Of a DNA stretch of 64,000 nucleotides, positions 46,506-57,999 are shown in pieces (positions within the stretch are counted from its first letter, which is position 1; each line of letters starts with the position of its first letter). The DNA lies in NCBI GenBank assembly GCA_015680685.1, contig MNCI01003051.1:384307-448306 (forward strand), written 5' to 3'. This stretch comes from Gnetum montanum. Lineage: Eukaryota; Streptophyta; Gnetopsida; Gnetales; Gnetaceae. The translations under genes were made by a program, and so were the position numbers. Below the pieces are notes generated by a model. The model worked only from the letters and a program-made list of their open reading frames with translations, was not told the DNA's origin and made no database searches.

Positions 46506-48587
46506 TAATTAAATATATTAAATTTTAAACTTAAATTAAATAGAAAAATAAAGTTGAGCTTGCACCAAAGATAGACAAGTACAAAGTCCACATATGTTAA
46601 CTAAAAGGGCATTACAACTACAAAAATACTATATGAACATTACAACTTAGAAATTACACAAATTCACAAACTTTAACAAATACTAGAAATGCATAAATTC
46701 TAATCTTAAATCAATGTCTTCAACTACTCCTCTTCACTAATACTTATTTAACCTAAGAGGTAGAAATAAAGTGGAAATTTAGTCCTAATGACTGAGAAGG
46801 GAAAATAAATTACAAGTACTCCCTTAAGGGTTTTGGAACCAAGCATAACATGGTTGGATAGCTATACATAGGGGTTGCTACATCCAAAACTATTAACACT
46901 AAAATATGTAAACATTAAATAACCAAATAAATCAACATGAATGGGTAAATACTAAAAATAAACTTCTATTACCATTTCCAAATCCTAGAATTTGTAGAGG
47001 CTATTACCAAACTATCAACATTAAAATGTCAAAAGTTAAGATGTGTACCCATTATGCAAAATAAGATTTTTTGAACCAAAATCGAAACAAAAAGGAATGT
47101 ATTTGCATGACTAATTTATTTTTTCTTAAATATGACACCAAGGTTGGCCTAAATACTTTCTCATTTTCTATCATTTACTAGTGTTAGAGTATACCATTGT
47201 AGAACATTGGTTAAAGGCCAATGTATCATGGAATTTACTACTCAAATAGCAAAGGATTGAAGAATGTCTCAAGATTCCTTTAAAACCAATCAAATAATCC
47301 CTCCATTCTAACTCTACTTAAACCAAATAGATACTTACCATGAGATGTCCCAAGCATAAGAGTCACCAAATAGAAAACAAAAGATATTATTAACATAAAT
47401 ATTTAGAAAAATCAAAACTCAAGATGGTGGAAAAACTTAACTAATCATGTATTAAAGGTCCAAATCATATGATGTTGAGCTAATAATCGCATATGTCAAT
47501 TTCCAAGTCCCAATGGATTATAGTTGATAATTCTTCTTATTTTTTCTCCAATTAATAGGAAACTACATTTTTTGTATTGAAGTTTAGTGTATGAAGCTCT
47601 AATGGCTGAAGCAGTCCTTTTCTTCATTTGTTCCCCTATGTTGACAATTCTATATATTCTATATGGAATGTTGTGATTAATAGTCAAGTCACAATGAAAG
47701 TTGTTATAGTTGTATGACCATAGGAAGGTGCCATTTATCTTGAACTAGCATGATAAAAAATTTTTCCCTTTCTATGCAAGTCATAAGAGGAATTTGGTTC
47801 AAAAAGTCTAAAATGAACTAGAAACCCTAGGTAATTGATCCAAAATATAGCAAAAATTAATAAAACCTAAAATATATAAAAATAGAATAAATTCATGATA
47901 GAAACCCCATAATAATAGAATTATAGATCCACATCTAAATTATAGAAATATGCATTGCAGCATTTCACTTCATTGAACACATGTCACAAAATCACAATTT
48001 GCATAAACCAAATAGATCTAAAATCCAAAAATGAGCATTGTAATAAATTTACCTACTTGGAAGTTAGCATTGTTAATAGAAATCCTCATGTAAATTAGAT
48101 CTTTTTAAAAAAATCTATTTCTAAGAAGAGGCAAAAGATCAATAATCAAATGTAAATAAGATCTAAAATGAAAACTTGGAAATGAAAGAACTTACGTAGA
48201 CCTAGCAGGAAACACAAGCTTAGCTATGACTTATCTCCTATTCAACAAGGTCTTCCTCTCTGGTCCTACTTCCCAAATGTCAATGAAGCAAATGAATAAT
48301 TTCTTATGGAAGGATTACTAGGTATTTATATTTACAATGGCAGGCTAATGTTGAGTCAATGGTAATGCTAATAGATGACTAGAAACCCAAAATACATGTA
48401 GTCTAATAATAAAATTAAAATATAAACTTTATAAAAAAAAGAGAGATATATTTCCAATAGTAATATAACGAGTACTTCTAGGTAATACCTGAAAAGTTGT
48501 ATAAAGTTATGTTAACCAAGGTCCAAGATTTAAATCCAAATATAAACATCTAGAAGGAAATGTACTTGCTACCACTCAAAAATATAA

Positions 48588-48864
48588 AATTAACCAAATA
48601 TCAAAAAATTATAAGAACATATCAAACATATAGTGACTAAAGTATATCACATGCCCAATGTAGAATTCCATGTGCCAACGACCCATTCAATACTTAATAC
48701 ATTCTTACTCAAAACTCCAACAAAGGGTTTGTGCATATGTGCTTAAAATAGAATAATCAAAATATATAATTCAACATCATATACAAGTAATTACATGGCA
48801 CATATCTCAACCATGTAAATAAATCCAGATTATGAATCACAAACATTGCACACCATGGTACAAA
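48588..48864. repeat. Left copy of a 0.28 kb direct duplication
   Basis: Begins ATAAAATTAACCAAATATC and ends ACACCATGGTACAAA. Nearly identical to 49581-49861, with a handful of differences. No coding potential. Confidence 0.9.
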
Positions 48865-48874
48865 ATTTGATAGG

Positions 48875-49580
48875 CAGTTTTTAAGTTAGTAGTTAGAGTT
48901 ATAAAACTTAAGTTCTTTTTACATCAGTTTCTCTATCAACCCTTCTCTCCCGTGTATGCCCATAGTGTGGTGATTGTAATTGTACGACATCCTTATTTGA
49001 GTGCGACGTACTTGGACATGCACATGATCGAAAATAAAGATCAAGATTACTTCATCATTGCAGCATTCACTTAGCTTAACTATTTATTTAATTGTTATTT
49101 ACTGCTTTCTTAGTTAATATCTTCTTACCCTAAACTCCTGTTAGACGTGGAATGAGTACAACTTGATCATGAGCATTTAAGTGTGACTACTTGGTAACCT
49201 AGTAGTGTACCTAGGATCTACGCTTGGTAATCCTAATGGTAGTTGTGCACGAGGTCCAAGATGTGTATGGATGATTAAGAAACAGATACTCATCGTACTT
49301 AGGCTAGCATAGATTCCCTATCACCCTCTCTCTCTTAGCTTAGTTAATATTATTTTCCATTATCTTTAGGAGTCGCATTAGTATAGGAACACATCATAGA
49401 CCGCACTCTAGACTAAACCATACATGACAAAGTTAACACTAGTCTAGATGGGAAGATAGCGAACTTCGACCTAAGAATAACTGTCTAGATACTACAACTA
49501 GTCCATCTATGGAGTTCGACTAGATCATACGTGAAATGCTCGTATTCATATGGTTGAGTGTAGGGGTACCTCACCACTCA
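48875..49580 (+). repeat. Truncated Athila-family LTR (R-U5 part), plus orientation
   Basis: Aligns with the ATH5 LTR from about TTAGTAGTTAGAGT to the end: GTGATTGTAATTGTACG, GTACTTGGACATGCACATG, AATAAAGATCAAGATTAC and GAGTGTAGGGGTACCTC. U3 is missing on the left and the last three bases (TCA) on the right, where CACTCA joins the second copy of the flanking duplication. Confidence 0.85.
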
Positions 49581-49861
49581 TAAAATTAACCAATTATCAA
49601 ACAATTATAAGAACATATCAAACATATAGTGACCAAAGTATATCACATGCCCAATGTAGAATTCCATGTGCCAACAACCCATTCAATACTTAATACATTC
49701 TTACTCAAAACTCCAACAAAGGGTTTGTGCATATGTGCTTAAAATAGAATAATTAAAATATATAATTCAACATCATATACAAGTAATTACATGGCACATA
49801 TCTCAACCATGTAAATAAATCCAAAAGTGTGAATCATAAACATTGCACACCATGGTACAAA
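49581..49861. repeat. Right copy of the 0.28 kb direct duplication
   Basis: Begins TAAAATTAACCAATTATC and ends ACACCATGGTACAAACAC; partner of 48588-48864. Confidence 0.9.
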
Positions 49862-49868
49862 CACAAAG

Positions 49869-50761
49869 TGATGAGCAGTCAATATTCCCAATACCCAACC
49901 ATACAAAGCACAAGTGTTGCACTAATGATTCGGTTGAATTCCATGGACTTTAACTTCTAAATGCACAATAGGAAAATGTAGTGACTTAAAGATGTGATTG
50001 GTATGTTCTTAGCTTCACTTGTGTAAGTGCAAGTGTATGGTTAAGTGTGAGCCAAGGCACATGATTTTTATTGATTTTATATTTTATTTTATTTAGTCTA
50101 AGCATGGGACAAAGAGAGAATTAATCAATGATTAGCTATGTAACTATCTAGTATCTTACTCCAACTATCCTAACAACAGCATTCAAGCCAATTTTTTATT
50201 TGCATCCTGAACTTGCTTTAATACTATTGAGCTACCAAGTTCCTATTATTGGGTGCACAAAATAGCCACTACCAGGATTACCAACTATTAAGCAATATGT
50301 TCAAAGTGGTCATACTTATGCATTTCTTATTAACCATATTAATTAATCAAGGAAATTAATGTAAAAATGCATAAGTAATAAAGTGCACAAAAGGAAATAT
50401 TAATCTATCCAAGTGTTATGAGGAATGCCAAAAATCTCATCTTTATTGCCAATCACATCAATGTGTTTAGCTACAAGATGCTCGAATAAAGAACTACACA
50501 ATCCTTAAGATACTACTGTGGGCACTTAGAAAATATTCTAACTCTGGGCTTAGAAAACTACAATATCTTTGCTATGATATGGACTTAACATGCCATAAAT
50601 GTGGTGGGTACATGCATTTATATGGGTTAAGATATACATTGCATTGACACATCTATGTCGACACATCTAACCATGCATCAACCAAGATGCATTGATAGGG
50701 TTGAATCGATGGGGATGCATTGACACATGCCCATCAACATAGCCCATTGAATGATTTATCA
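49869..50761 (-). repeat. ATH3 3' LTR (minus)
   Basis: Left edge TGATGAGCAGTC, right edge GAATGATTTATCA. A PPT-like GTTGTGGGGATA on the minus strand abuts the right edge, so this is the 3' LTR of an element extending to the right. U3 is rich in GTCGAC/GATGCAT-type repeats. Confidence 0.85.
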
Positions 50762-51591
50762 TATCCCCACAACTGAATGAAAACTTGTCCTCAAGTGAAC
50801 AAATGTAGGATTGAACTTCTTACAAAATTGGAAAGGCATGAAATCATATACTAATTGACTCTAATGACTAAATCTAACTACTAGATTGTATGGAATTACA
50901 ACAATTACAAAAACGGTTGTTCAAGATAACAAAATTGAACACCCTTATACAAATGGACAACTAGAATCCTTCCCAAAGTAGGATCTTACCATAATGCCCT
51001 TACATAACCACTTCTATAGATGTCCATGGGAGCCTTAGAAGTTAAATGTAGATCATACCTTTTCTCCAAACAACACACAACTACCTTGGTTAGGATTTTG
51101 CACTCTACTGTACAAAACCATTAGGATGATAATTACATGTAGTAGTGAGGTGAATAATGGGATAAGAAGGGATTACAAAGATTGGGATGTAAGGTACCTA
51201 ACCATGTCTGCAATAGGTTCTTATGTCAATTGTGATTGAAATGAATATCATATTTATTTGTCCAATTTTTAGACCAAGTACATACCATTAACAATGGCCT
51301 TGCATTGATGTGTTCCTTTTTGTTAACTATCAAGAGCTCATAACAACCATAGAGAATGAACATCACTCTAAAAAGAGAAGAAAAGAGAAGAAGGAAGGAA
51401 GGGCCTTAGTTAGAGGGGTGTCTTCGGGGATGGGTAACATGTCTTTTGAGTCCAATAACTAGTGTTTGTCTCCCATTATTATGTTTGAGGGGTGTGCTTT
51501 GAATTCCCATTGTTCTTTCTCTTCTTTCCTCTCTCTTATTTTTTTTCTTTTCTTCTTTTTTTTTTGTGTTGTTTTTTTCATGGTAACCATA
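50762..51591 (-). other. ATH3 3' internal non-coding region
   Basis: Contains the PPT, a purine-rich preface (GAGGACAAGTTTTCATTCAG on the minus strand) shared with ATH4, and the spacer that in ATH4 lies at 56280-56800 (CCCAAAGTAGG, then ATAATGCCCTTACATAACC on the plus strand). Towards 51590 it has long purine and pyrimidine runs. No additional ORF is present between spacer and PPT. Confidence 0.65.
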
Positions 51592-51596
51592 CCATA

Positions 51597-52460
51597 TGAT
51601 GAGCAATAAGGCACCCTTACGCTCAACCATATGAATATGAGTGTGTATGTGTGATCCAGTTGAACTCCATGGACAAACTAGTTGTGGCACCTAGACAATT
51701 ATACATTTATCGCAATTTGCTATCTTCCCACTTGGACTAGTATTTGCTTTGTCACGTATGGTTTATTCCAAAGTAAAATGTATGATGTGGTTTCTACTAC
51801 TATGCCACTTCTAAGAACAATGAGAACTAACTTAACTAAGCTAATTAAGTAATAGAAAATAAGATCTAAGCTAACCTAAGTGTGATGAGCATCTGTCCCT
51901 AATCATCCATACGCATCTTGGACTTCATGTACTATTTCTCGGATTAACAAGCATACATCACCCAAAACACTACTTGATACACTACCAGGTTATCATGTAG
52001 CTACACTTAAATGTTCATGATTAGGATGTATTCATTCCATATTAACAACAGGAATAGTAAATGATAATAAAAGAAATATTAACTAAGAAAGCAACAATAA
52101 GTGATAAATAATTAAAAAAAATTAAAAGCTAAGTGAATGCTATAATGATGGAATAATATCGATCTTTATTTCCGATCGTGTGCATGTCCAAGTACATCAC
52201 ACTTGAATAAAGATTCCATACAATTACAAGCATCACACTACAGGCATGCACTTGGGAAAAGAGCTGAAAACTAACTAAAAACTGACAAAAGACTCAAGAA
52301 TCCTAATTCTAATCCTCTCTTCCCCATGTACCTAAGTGCTATATTTATAGGCTAATGTAGGAATTATGATATCATGTATACGATATTGTATCTAAGCTGC
52401 AATATTGCATACTCGATATCATGTACCTGATATTGGGGCCTGGAAAACCACAATTCATCA
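51597..52460 (-). repeat. ATH4 3' LTR
   Basis: Left edge TGATGAGCAATAAGG, right edge CAATTCATCA. TATA on the minus strand at 52342-52349. U3 holds repeated GATATCATGTA/CGATATT motifs. The similarity with 59959-60849 continues into the internal side to about 52694. Confidence 0.9.
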
Positions 52461-52639
52461 TACCTCTACAACTAAAAAAAACTTGTCCTCGAGTCAAACA
52501 AAATGAGGAATAAGTTCATTTGATTACACAGTGAATAGGTATGGGATTATTGAATGACTATGGATTATTTCATGCCATAGTATGGGACTAGACAAAACAA
52601 AATCTAGATACCAACAAAAAATACAAAATTGTTTAGAAC
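52461..52639 (-). promoter_or_regulatory. ATH4 PPT and 3' internal tail
   Basis: On the minus strand GTTGTAGAGGTA abuts the LTR; its partner at 60850 reads GTTGTGGGGGTA. The tail between ORF stop and PPT is conserved in both. Confidence 0.6.
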
Positions 52640-55400
52640 TCATGTGGTTCGTGGTGGTGGTGGCTCCTCCATGGGCTTCTTCCCTTTATCATATGCTCCA
52701 GGCTTCTGAAATGGATACTTTTGAAGGAGTGCTTGAAGTTTTTCTTCCTCTATTCGAGGAGCATGTGCCATCCATGTTGATGTTCCAATGTTTCATAGAG
52801 TCGACACCTCCCATGGACACGACAATTGTGGAAACATTTGATTAGCTTTGACATACCATGCTACAAACAACCATCAATCCTCTTCATAGGCTCTTTCTTT
52901 ATCTCTGAATTCCTGATAATCTATAAGCCATCAAGCCAACTCCATTGCTACATCCTTTTGGCCTTAGTAGCTAGCTTTTATGACCTCTAGTTTAGAGTTT
53001 GCTACCTTTACTCTTTACAATGTCTTCTTGTGTTCAACAAACTCTTTCTCATATTTGGCATAGGGGGTAGCTACCTGCTTCTCTAGCTCCATTCTTAGTT
53101 TCCCTACTATTAACATGGCCAAGTTGGCATACTACATATTTTCCAACTCCATGTATTCTATGAGATCCTAGATTTATAGGTCCTAGCTTTTTAATTCTGC
53201 TTGGTGGACAAAGGCATAAGTGTCCAATGTGGCTCACCAGTCAGTGTGTTGAGCACTAAAAGAGTTAATATGATCCTTAGCCATATGAATCTCTTTTTTT
53301 ATGATCTCCTTATACATCCCCATATAATCACAGAAATGTTTCTTCAATTTTTTATACCACTTAGTCTCATTTTGCCACACGCTTATTTCAATGGTTATCT
53401 TTTGCCAGATGGCATGTACCTCCTCCATTGAGAGGATTTTTTTCTCTCTAACTAAGCAACTTATGTCTTGGTTGACTCTTATTAGTTGTTCTCACATTTT
53501 TTGGAAGCTTTCCTCAAGAATGTTCTTCTATTTTTTAACTATCGTCAACTGAAGATTTTCAGTAACAAGGAGTTTATTCTCTTCTTGTAAGGCCTTGAGT
53601 GCTTTGGCATGTGCGTATATCTGAGCTTGTGCTTTTGAAGCATCCCAATCAACCTTCTCTTTTTCCATGGCCACCTTTTTATTCTCCACTAAAAATTTAT
53701 TTAATTGCTCTATCTTAAATGATTCTAGCTAATCAGCTGCAATAAGTTGGGATGGATCCCATTGTTTAGCTTGTAGGGAAATGAAATTTTCTTGGAGTCT
53801 TCTCAACTCATCGTCTACATGTTTAACCCTAACCTCAGCCATGATCAACTTTCCCTTGGTGGAGATGAGGTCTGATTATGCCACTATGACATCTTGGGGG
53901 ATGTCAAATAAGGATGTCATTACTTGTCCTATTTGTAGCAAGTGATCCATAGCATCCTCATGTTCCGCAAGAGTCATTGAGGTACCAACCAGAACTTGAG
54001 CATCATATGCTCCTATGAAATCTACCAATGGCATAACTGGGATGTTAAATAATTCTTTAATGTGTTCTGTGAGAGCCTCTACTACTCCAGCTGCATCCTA
54101 GTGTTGTATGACCACCACTGTGGCATCTTCACTAGTTTCTAATTGTACTTGGAATGATGCAGCATTTTCCAAGATTTGTTGTGACTAATGCAATTCCCTT
54201 CCTCCTGTTTGAATTGAGACCTTGCCCCTTCCAAGATCGATTGATATGGTGGGCTATACGGCATCATCAATCACCTTGAAGAGATTGGTCTCATCCCTAC
54301 TTTCCCAACTAACCATCTCTGTAATGGTCTTGAGATGGCTCATCAATGGTCAGTAATCTTGTCATGAAGGTGGTGGTAGCTAGTACTGCTGGCTTATGGG
54401 CTACATGCTAGGCCCTACTTCTTATTTTTAGTTGAGCCTTGTGTCTAGAAGTTGGTTAGGCCCTACTATTTAAGGTGCAGTGGGCCCAATCATCTATTCT
54501 TATTTAGGCTCCAATGTCTCACCAACATCTTTTCTTGGTGCTGGTGGCTTTAGTAATTCGGTGTATGAAGCATTTTGAGCTTTTCTAAGGATGTCTTTAG
54601 TGTACCCTATAATTCCAACACACTGGCACAACCTCTTGATTAGATATGAAAAGGGGAGTGTGAACTTTCCTATCTTCCATTCTTCAAACCGCCTTAATAT
54701 CTCTATTAAATACAAATGGGGCAAATTGGCATCAACCTTGCTCATCAAAATTGCACTTCCTCTAGTCACATAGGTAGAAATCTTATTTAACCCCTTCATG
54801 GAAAAAATGTGATAGGTGCCAATTTTAAAGTAAATTCTCTCTTCAAGAGTTAGTTCTCCATATGTCTTATCTTCTTTTTCGTACATCCTTTTTAGCCATA
54901 CTATTCTTGCATTTGCATTAGAGTGGATAGACAGATGCTTAACTTTAGGCCCTATATTTGGAGGATTTAGAATTCTGCAAAGGCATTTATGGAGAAATCA
55001 ACTAAAATTCCATCAAAATTGATGGTGGTTCCTTCTTCTTTATTATGCCAAAATTGATAGGTTCCACCCAAATGCCATTCTCCAATTTCTAAGAGGATAG
55101 GCCATCATGGAGATCCCTTGAGTTGATCCTTGATTGGTTTAGGGGCAAATTCAGTAAAAGGCCCAAAATTAAGTTCCATAATCACTGCAGCAGATGTGGA
55201 CCTTTCCTGAATGGCTTGAATGCATTCCGAGGACAACATGAGATGTTGTCCTTGTTCAGGTGCCCTACCCTCTCCACCTTCTACTAGACCAAATTATGCA
55301 ATCATAGGGGTTTTCTAATGGATGCTAAATGATTGTGCCTTTTGTTCTACATGTTTCGCATGAGGTCCTTAGCCTCTACCTCTTCTCAGGCATTTCATTA
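52640..55400 (-). pseudogene. ATH4 additional ORF: plant-transposon-protein-like domain plus long coiled coil
   Basis: From the methionine at 54886 to the TGA at 52642-52640 all recognisable protein lies in one frame, 748 codons, broken only by point stops. Upstream, a frameshift near 54975 joins it to a block with MELNFGPFTEFAPKPIKDQL, EIGEWHLGGTYQFWHNKEE and INFDGILVDFSINAFA. Then come LTLEERIYFKIGTYHIFSMK, LPHLYLIEILRRFEEW and FTLPFSYLIKRLCQCVGII. After a linker, about 500 residues are coiled-coil-like (LNKFLVENKKVAMEKEKVDW, ALKALQEENKLLVTENLQL). The C-terminus is KGKKPMEEPPPPRTT. The domain is shared with ATH1. No catalytic motif or membrane segment seen; function unknown. Confidence 0.8.
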
Positions 55401-55950
55401 CACCTTGAGAAGGTCCTTCCTATTTTCCTCATTTAGGAACCATTTGTAAGTACACAAAGATCGATTATTAGTAAGGTTATTTAAAGAAGTTCAATTATCT
55501 CATACCTTACTCATTATCTTTACTAAATGTTGAATTCTTTACTTAGTGTGATTTTAGAGTTAGAAATTTTTCATGGAAGTTCCCCTAAAATTTTTAATGT
55601 CAGGCCTGATTTGCTTAGGTGACTCAAATAATAATTTAAATGGTTTGGGTGAAGGAAGAAAATTAGTTTGGCATGAGTTTTTAACATTTCCTAATAGTAC
55701 TTACACCTATGATATTCTTTAGGTGATAGCAAATTTTGAAAAAAGTTATGCACAAATTCTACCATACCCCATGACAGTGTTAAACACTCCTGGTTTAATT
55801 AGGCTTTATTAGAAAAGAAATTAGAGTGTTAACAAGCAAAATATTGATGGTTGAATGTTAGACTTTCAAAGTGCTAAAAAATCATGGAAGAAAATTTGAA
55901 CAACTCCCCCCACATAAACTATTGAAAATGACTTTTGTAGCATGCAGGGG
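55401..55950 (-). other. Leader between the U3-like block and the ATH4 additional ORF
   Basis: Stop-dense, AT-rich DNA on both strands. It would be a 5' UTR if the U3-like block is a promoter. Confidence 0.35.
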
Positions 55951-56062
55951 CCCCATATATATAGTTTTTATAGACGTGATATCGCATAAACAGTAGCACG
56001 TACCCAATATCACATCGAACCTAATACTAGGTACCTGATATTGCATCCTATCCAAAATAGGG
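55951..56062 (-). promoter_or_regulatory. Internal U3-like promoter block upstream of the ATH4 additional ORF
   Basis: Minus strand: GCAATATCAGGTACCTAG, then GTGATATTGGGTACG, then TTATGCGATATCACGTC, then CTATAAAAACTATATATATG (TATA at 55955-55962). The ATH4 LTR U3 has the same pieces: CCAATATCAGGTACATGATATC (left LTR), AATATTGGGTATGCGATATC (right LTR), then TATAAATA. The internal block thus resembles its own element's U3, while the ATH1 block resembles the other U3 type. Confidence 0.6.
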
Positions 56063-57480
56063 TAGTTAGTAAAATTGATGGATTTTCAAGTTTTTCTGGC
56101 AAAAAATGAAGGATTTGAGGTATATTTGAAAGGTTTGGGGTAATGTCAAGTGGAAATTAAGGCACCAAAAGCATAATGGAATGGAGTTATACAATGAAGT
56201 TCTTTTAAAAGGGTGAGGAAAAAGGACATGTAGTGGTTCTAAGGAAAATTTGGTTGAAATAATGACAAAGGAAAGAATAGATTCAACAATGTAATACTTG
56301 GAGGGTATAGAATGATGTGGTGATGTTTAACAAATACAAATTACAAAATTCAGGCAAGTGGGTCCTCCCCAAAGTAGGTTCCAACCTATAATGCCCTTAT
56401 GTAACCACATCTTAAATGTCTGTAGGCACTAGAAGAGTTAAATGCAACCTACACCTATGCAACAAAACACACACATGTTAAGTACCACTACTATGAGGTA
56501 TAAATTCTATGCTACACAAGACACAAGTTAGAAGTACTTGGATTGTGAAATGAGATGAATTGTAGAAGGGATTGCAAAGATCGAGACATAAGGTAACTTA
56601 CCCTAGGCATAATGAATCAAAAGTATTGTGCATGATTAAATTACCATTAGCCTTTCACTCTAAGATCAAAACCAAGCCCATACCTCTGATTAGTGACATC
56701 GCATTGTTTCATCCCAATGATAGACAACCATAAGAGCGTCATGATAGTAAGGCATATGATCACTTGCCATTTTGCCCAAGGGAGGAGTGAGTCAAATTTG
56801 TCTATGGCATGTTTTTCTTAAGCTTTTCTTTTCTTCTTCTCTTCTTTCTTTTCTTTTTGGCTTTCTTCTTCTTTTCTTTTTCTTCTTCTGGCTCCTTTTG
56901 CACTTTTTCTTTCCCAAAGGTGATCTGGAGAAGCCACCAACCTTCAGGCATGGGTGCATGTCTTTCCAATGGAACCCCCAGAACAGCATTAAGATCCTTT
57001 ATTGAGTGCCTTTATTACAACTCTTACTCCCATTTTTCATTAGATATACAAGGATCTTAGTACAACTAAGCTGCATGATAGCACATACAGATATCACCAA
57101 AGAGAATCCACAAGTCTCCTTGATGTCACATCCTTACCATGCCCTCTTAGTTCATCACTATTCATTTTGGGCATAATGAGTACAGAGTTACTTTAAGTTT
57201 TAATGATAACAAGAATATCATCATACCCAGAGCAAGAACCTCTTATTAATAGAATGGGTGAATGGATGTTATGGGCTTATTATCCAAATAATTAGATACT
57301 TATGACTCAATAACATAGAATAATGCCTCAATTGATGAGTTACATGAGTATTTTATTCACATATGAGATTACCCACAAAAAGATAAAACAAAAAATTGGA
57401 AAATGAGAAATTAGAAAACAAAAAATTGTAAAACCAAAGAAAAGGAAAAACATTTACCAATTCTACTTATTAGAATGGGG
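56063..57480 (-). other. ATH4 non-coding spacer
   Basis: Homologous on the plus strand to 50790-51591 (for example CCCAAAGTAGGTTCC, ATAATGCCCTTATGTAACC) and to 61121-61455 (CCTTGATGTCACATCC, AACCTCTTATT). It includes a 100-bp pyrimidine tract at 56810-56920 whose minus reading is lysine/arginine-rich, probably by composition alone. No pol homology. Confidence 0.6.
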
Positions 57481-57999
57481 GGTATCCCCCATGACTAAAC
57501 TTTTAATCATGGCAAGAATTAATAAATGGGAAGTTAGGATCCATGCGTATTGGAAATATTGGGGTCCGATCATATCCCAACCATTGAGTGTCTTTAAATG
57601 TGGTGGTAGGAATGTACCCAAACTGCGGTTCACACACTTCATTAAAGTAGGTGTAGTGGGACAGATTATAAGATTTAGTCATGTGATAAGAAGCTAATCC
57701 CACTATGGCACCTGTGACCATAAGATGATATGCAAGGATTGATATGTCTCCTCATGTTGTTATATTCATTAGGTCACATGGTTGTTGGAGTGTTAATTGG
57801 TGGCCTAGAGAAGGTAACTAGAGGCATTGAGTTTGAAAAGGAAGGTGCATCGTAGTGTTAGGCTTATGCTGAGTTGGAGGATGCAGTGGTTTCAGAACCA
57901 TGTTGTCTCTTTCTTCGACCATGCCTAAAGAAAGGACACTTCCAATGTTATGGAGGACTCCCACTGCTGTTGATAGTAGCAACATAAGTAATGTTCATT
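57481..57999 (-). other. Unidentified segment between gag and spacer in ATH4
   Basis: A 72-codon open stretch at 57721-57503 (VTGAIVGLASYHMTKSYNL) has no recognisable family. It may be a remnant of the gag C-terminus or chance. Confidence 0.3.

Larger units (their letters stand above)
45331..48570. other. AT-rich DNA without recognisable genes
   Basis: Both strands are stop-dense. Apart from two SINE-like pieces and a local direct repeat I see no structure I can name. It may be decayed retroelement or intergenic DNA. Confidence 0.5.

Noticed and set aside
51406-51690. Lysine/arginine-rich open stretch on the minus strand, also seen at 56792-56989
   Set aside because: Both overlap long pyrimidine tracts on the plus strand, so the basic composition follows from simple sequence; the frames are not colinear.
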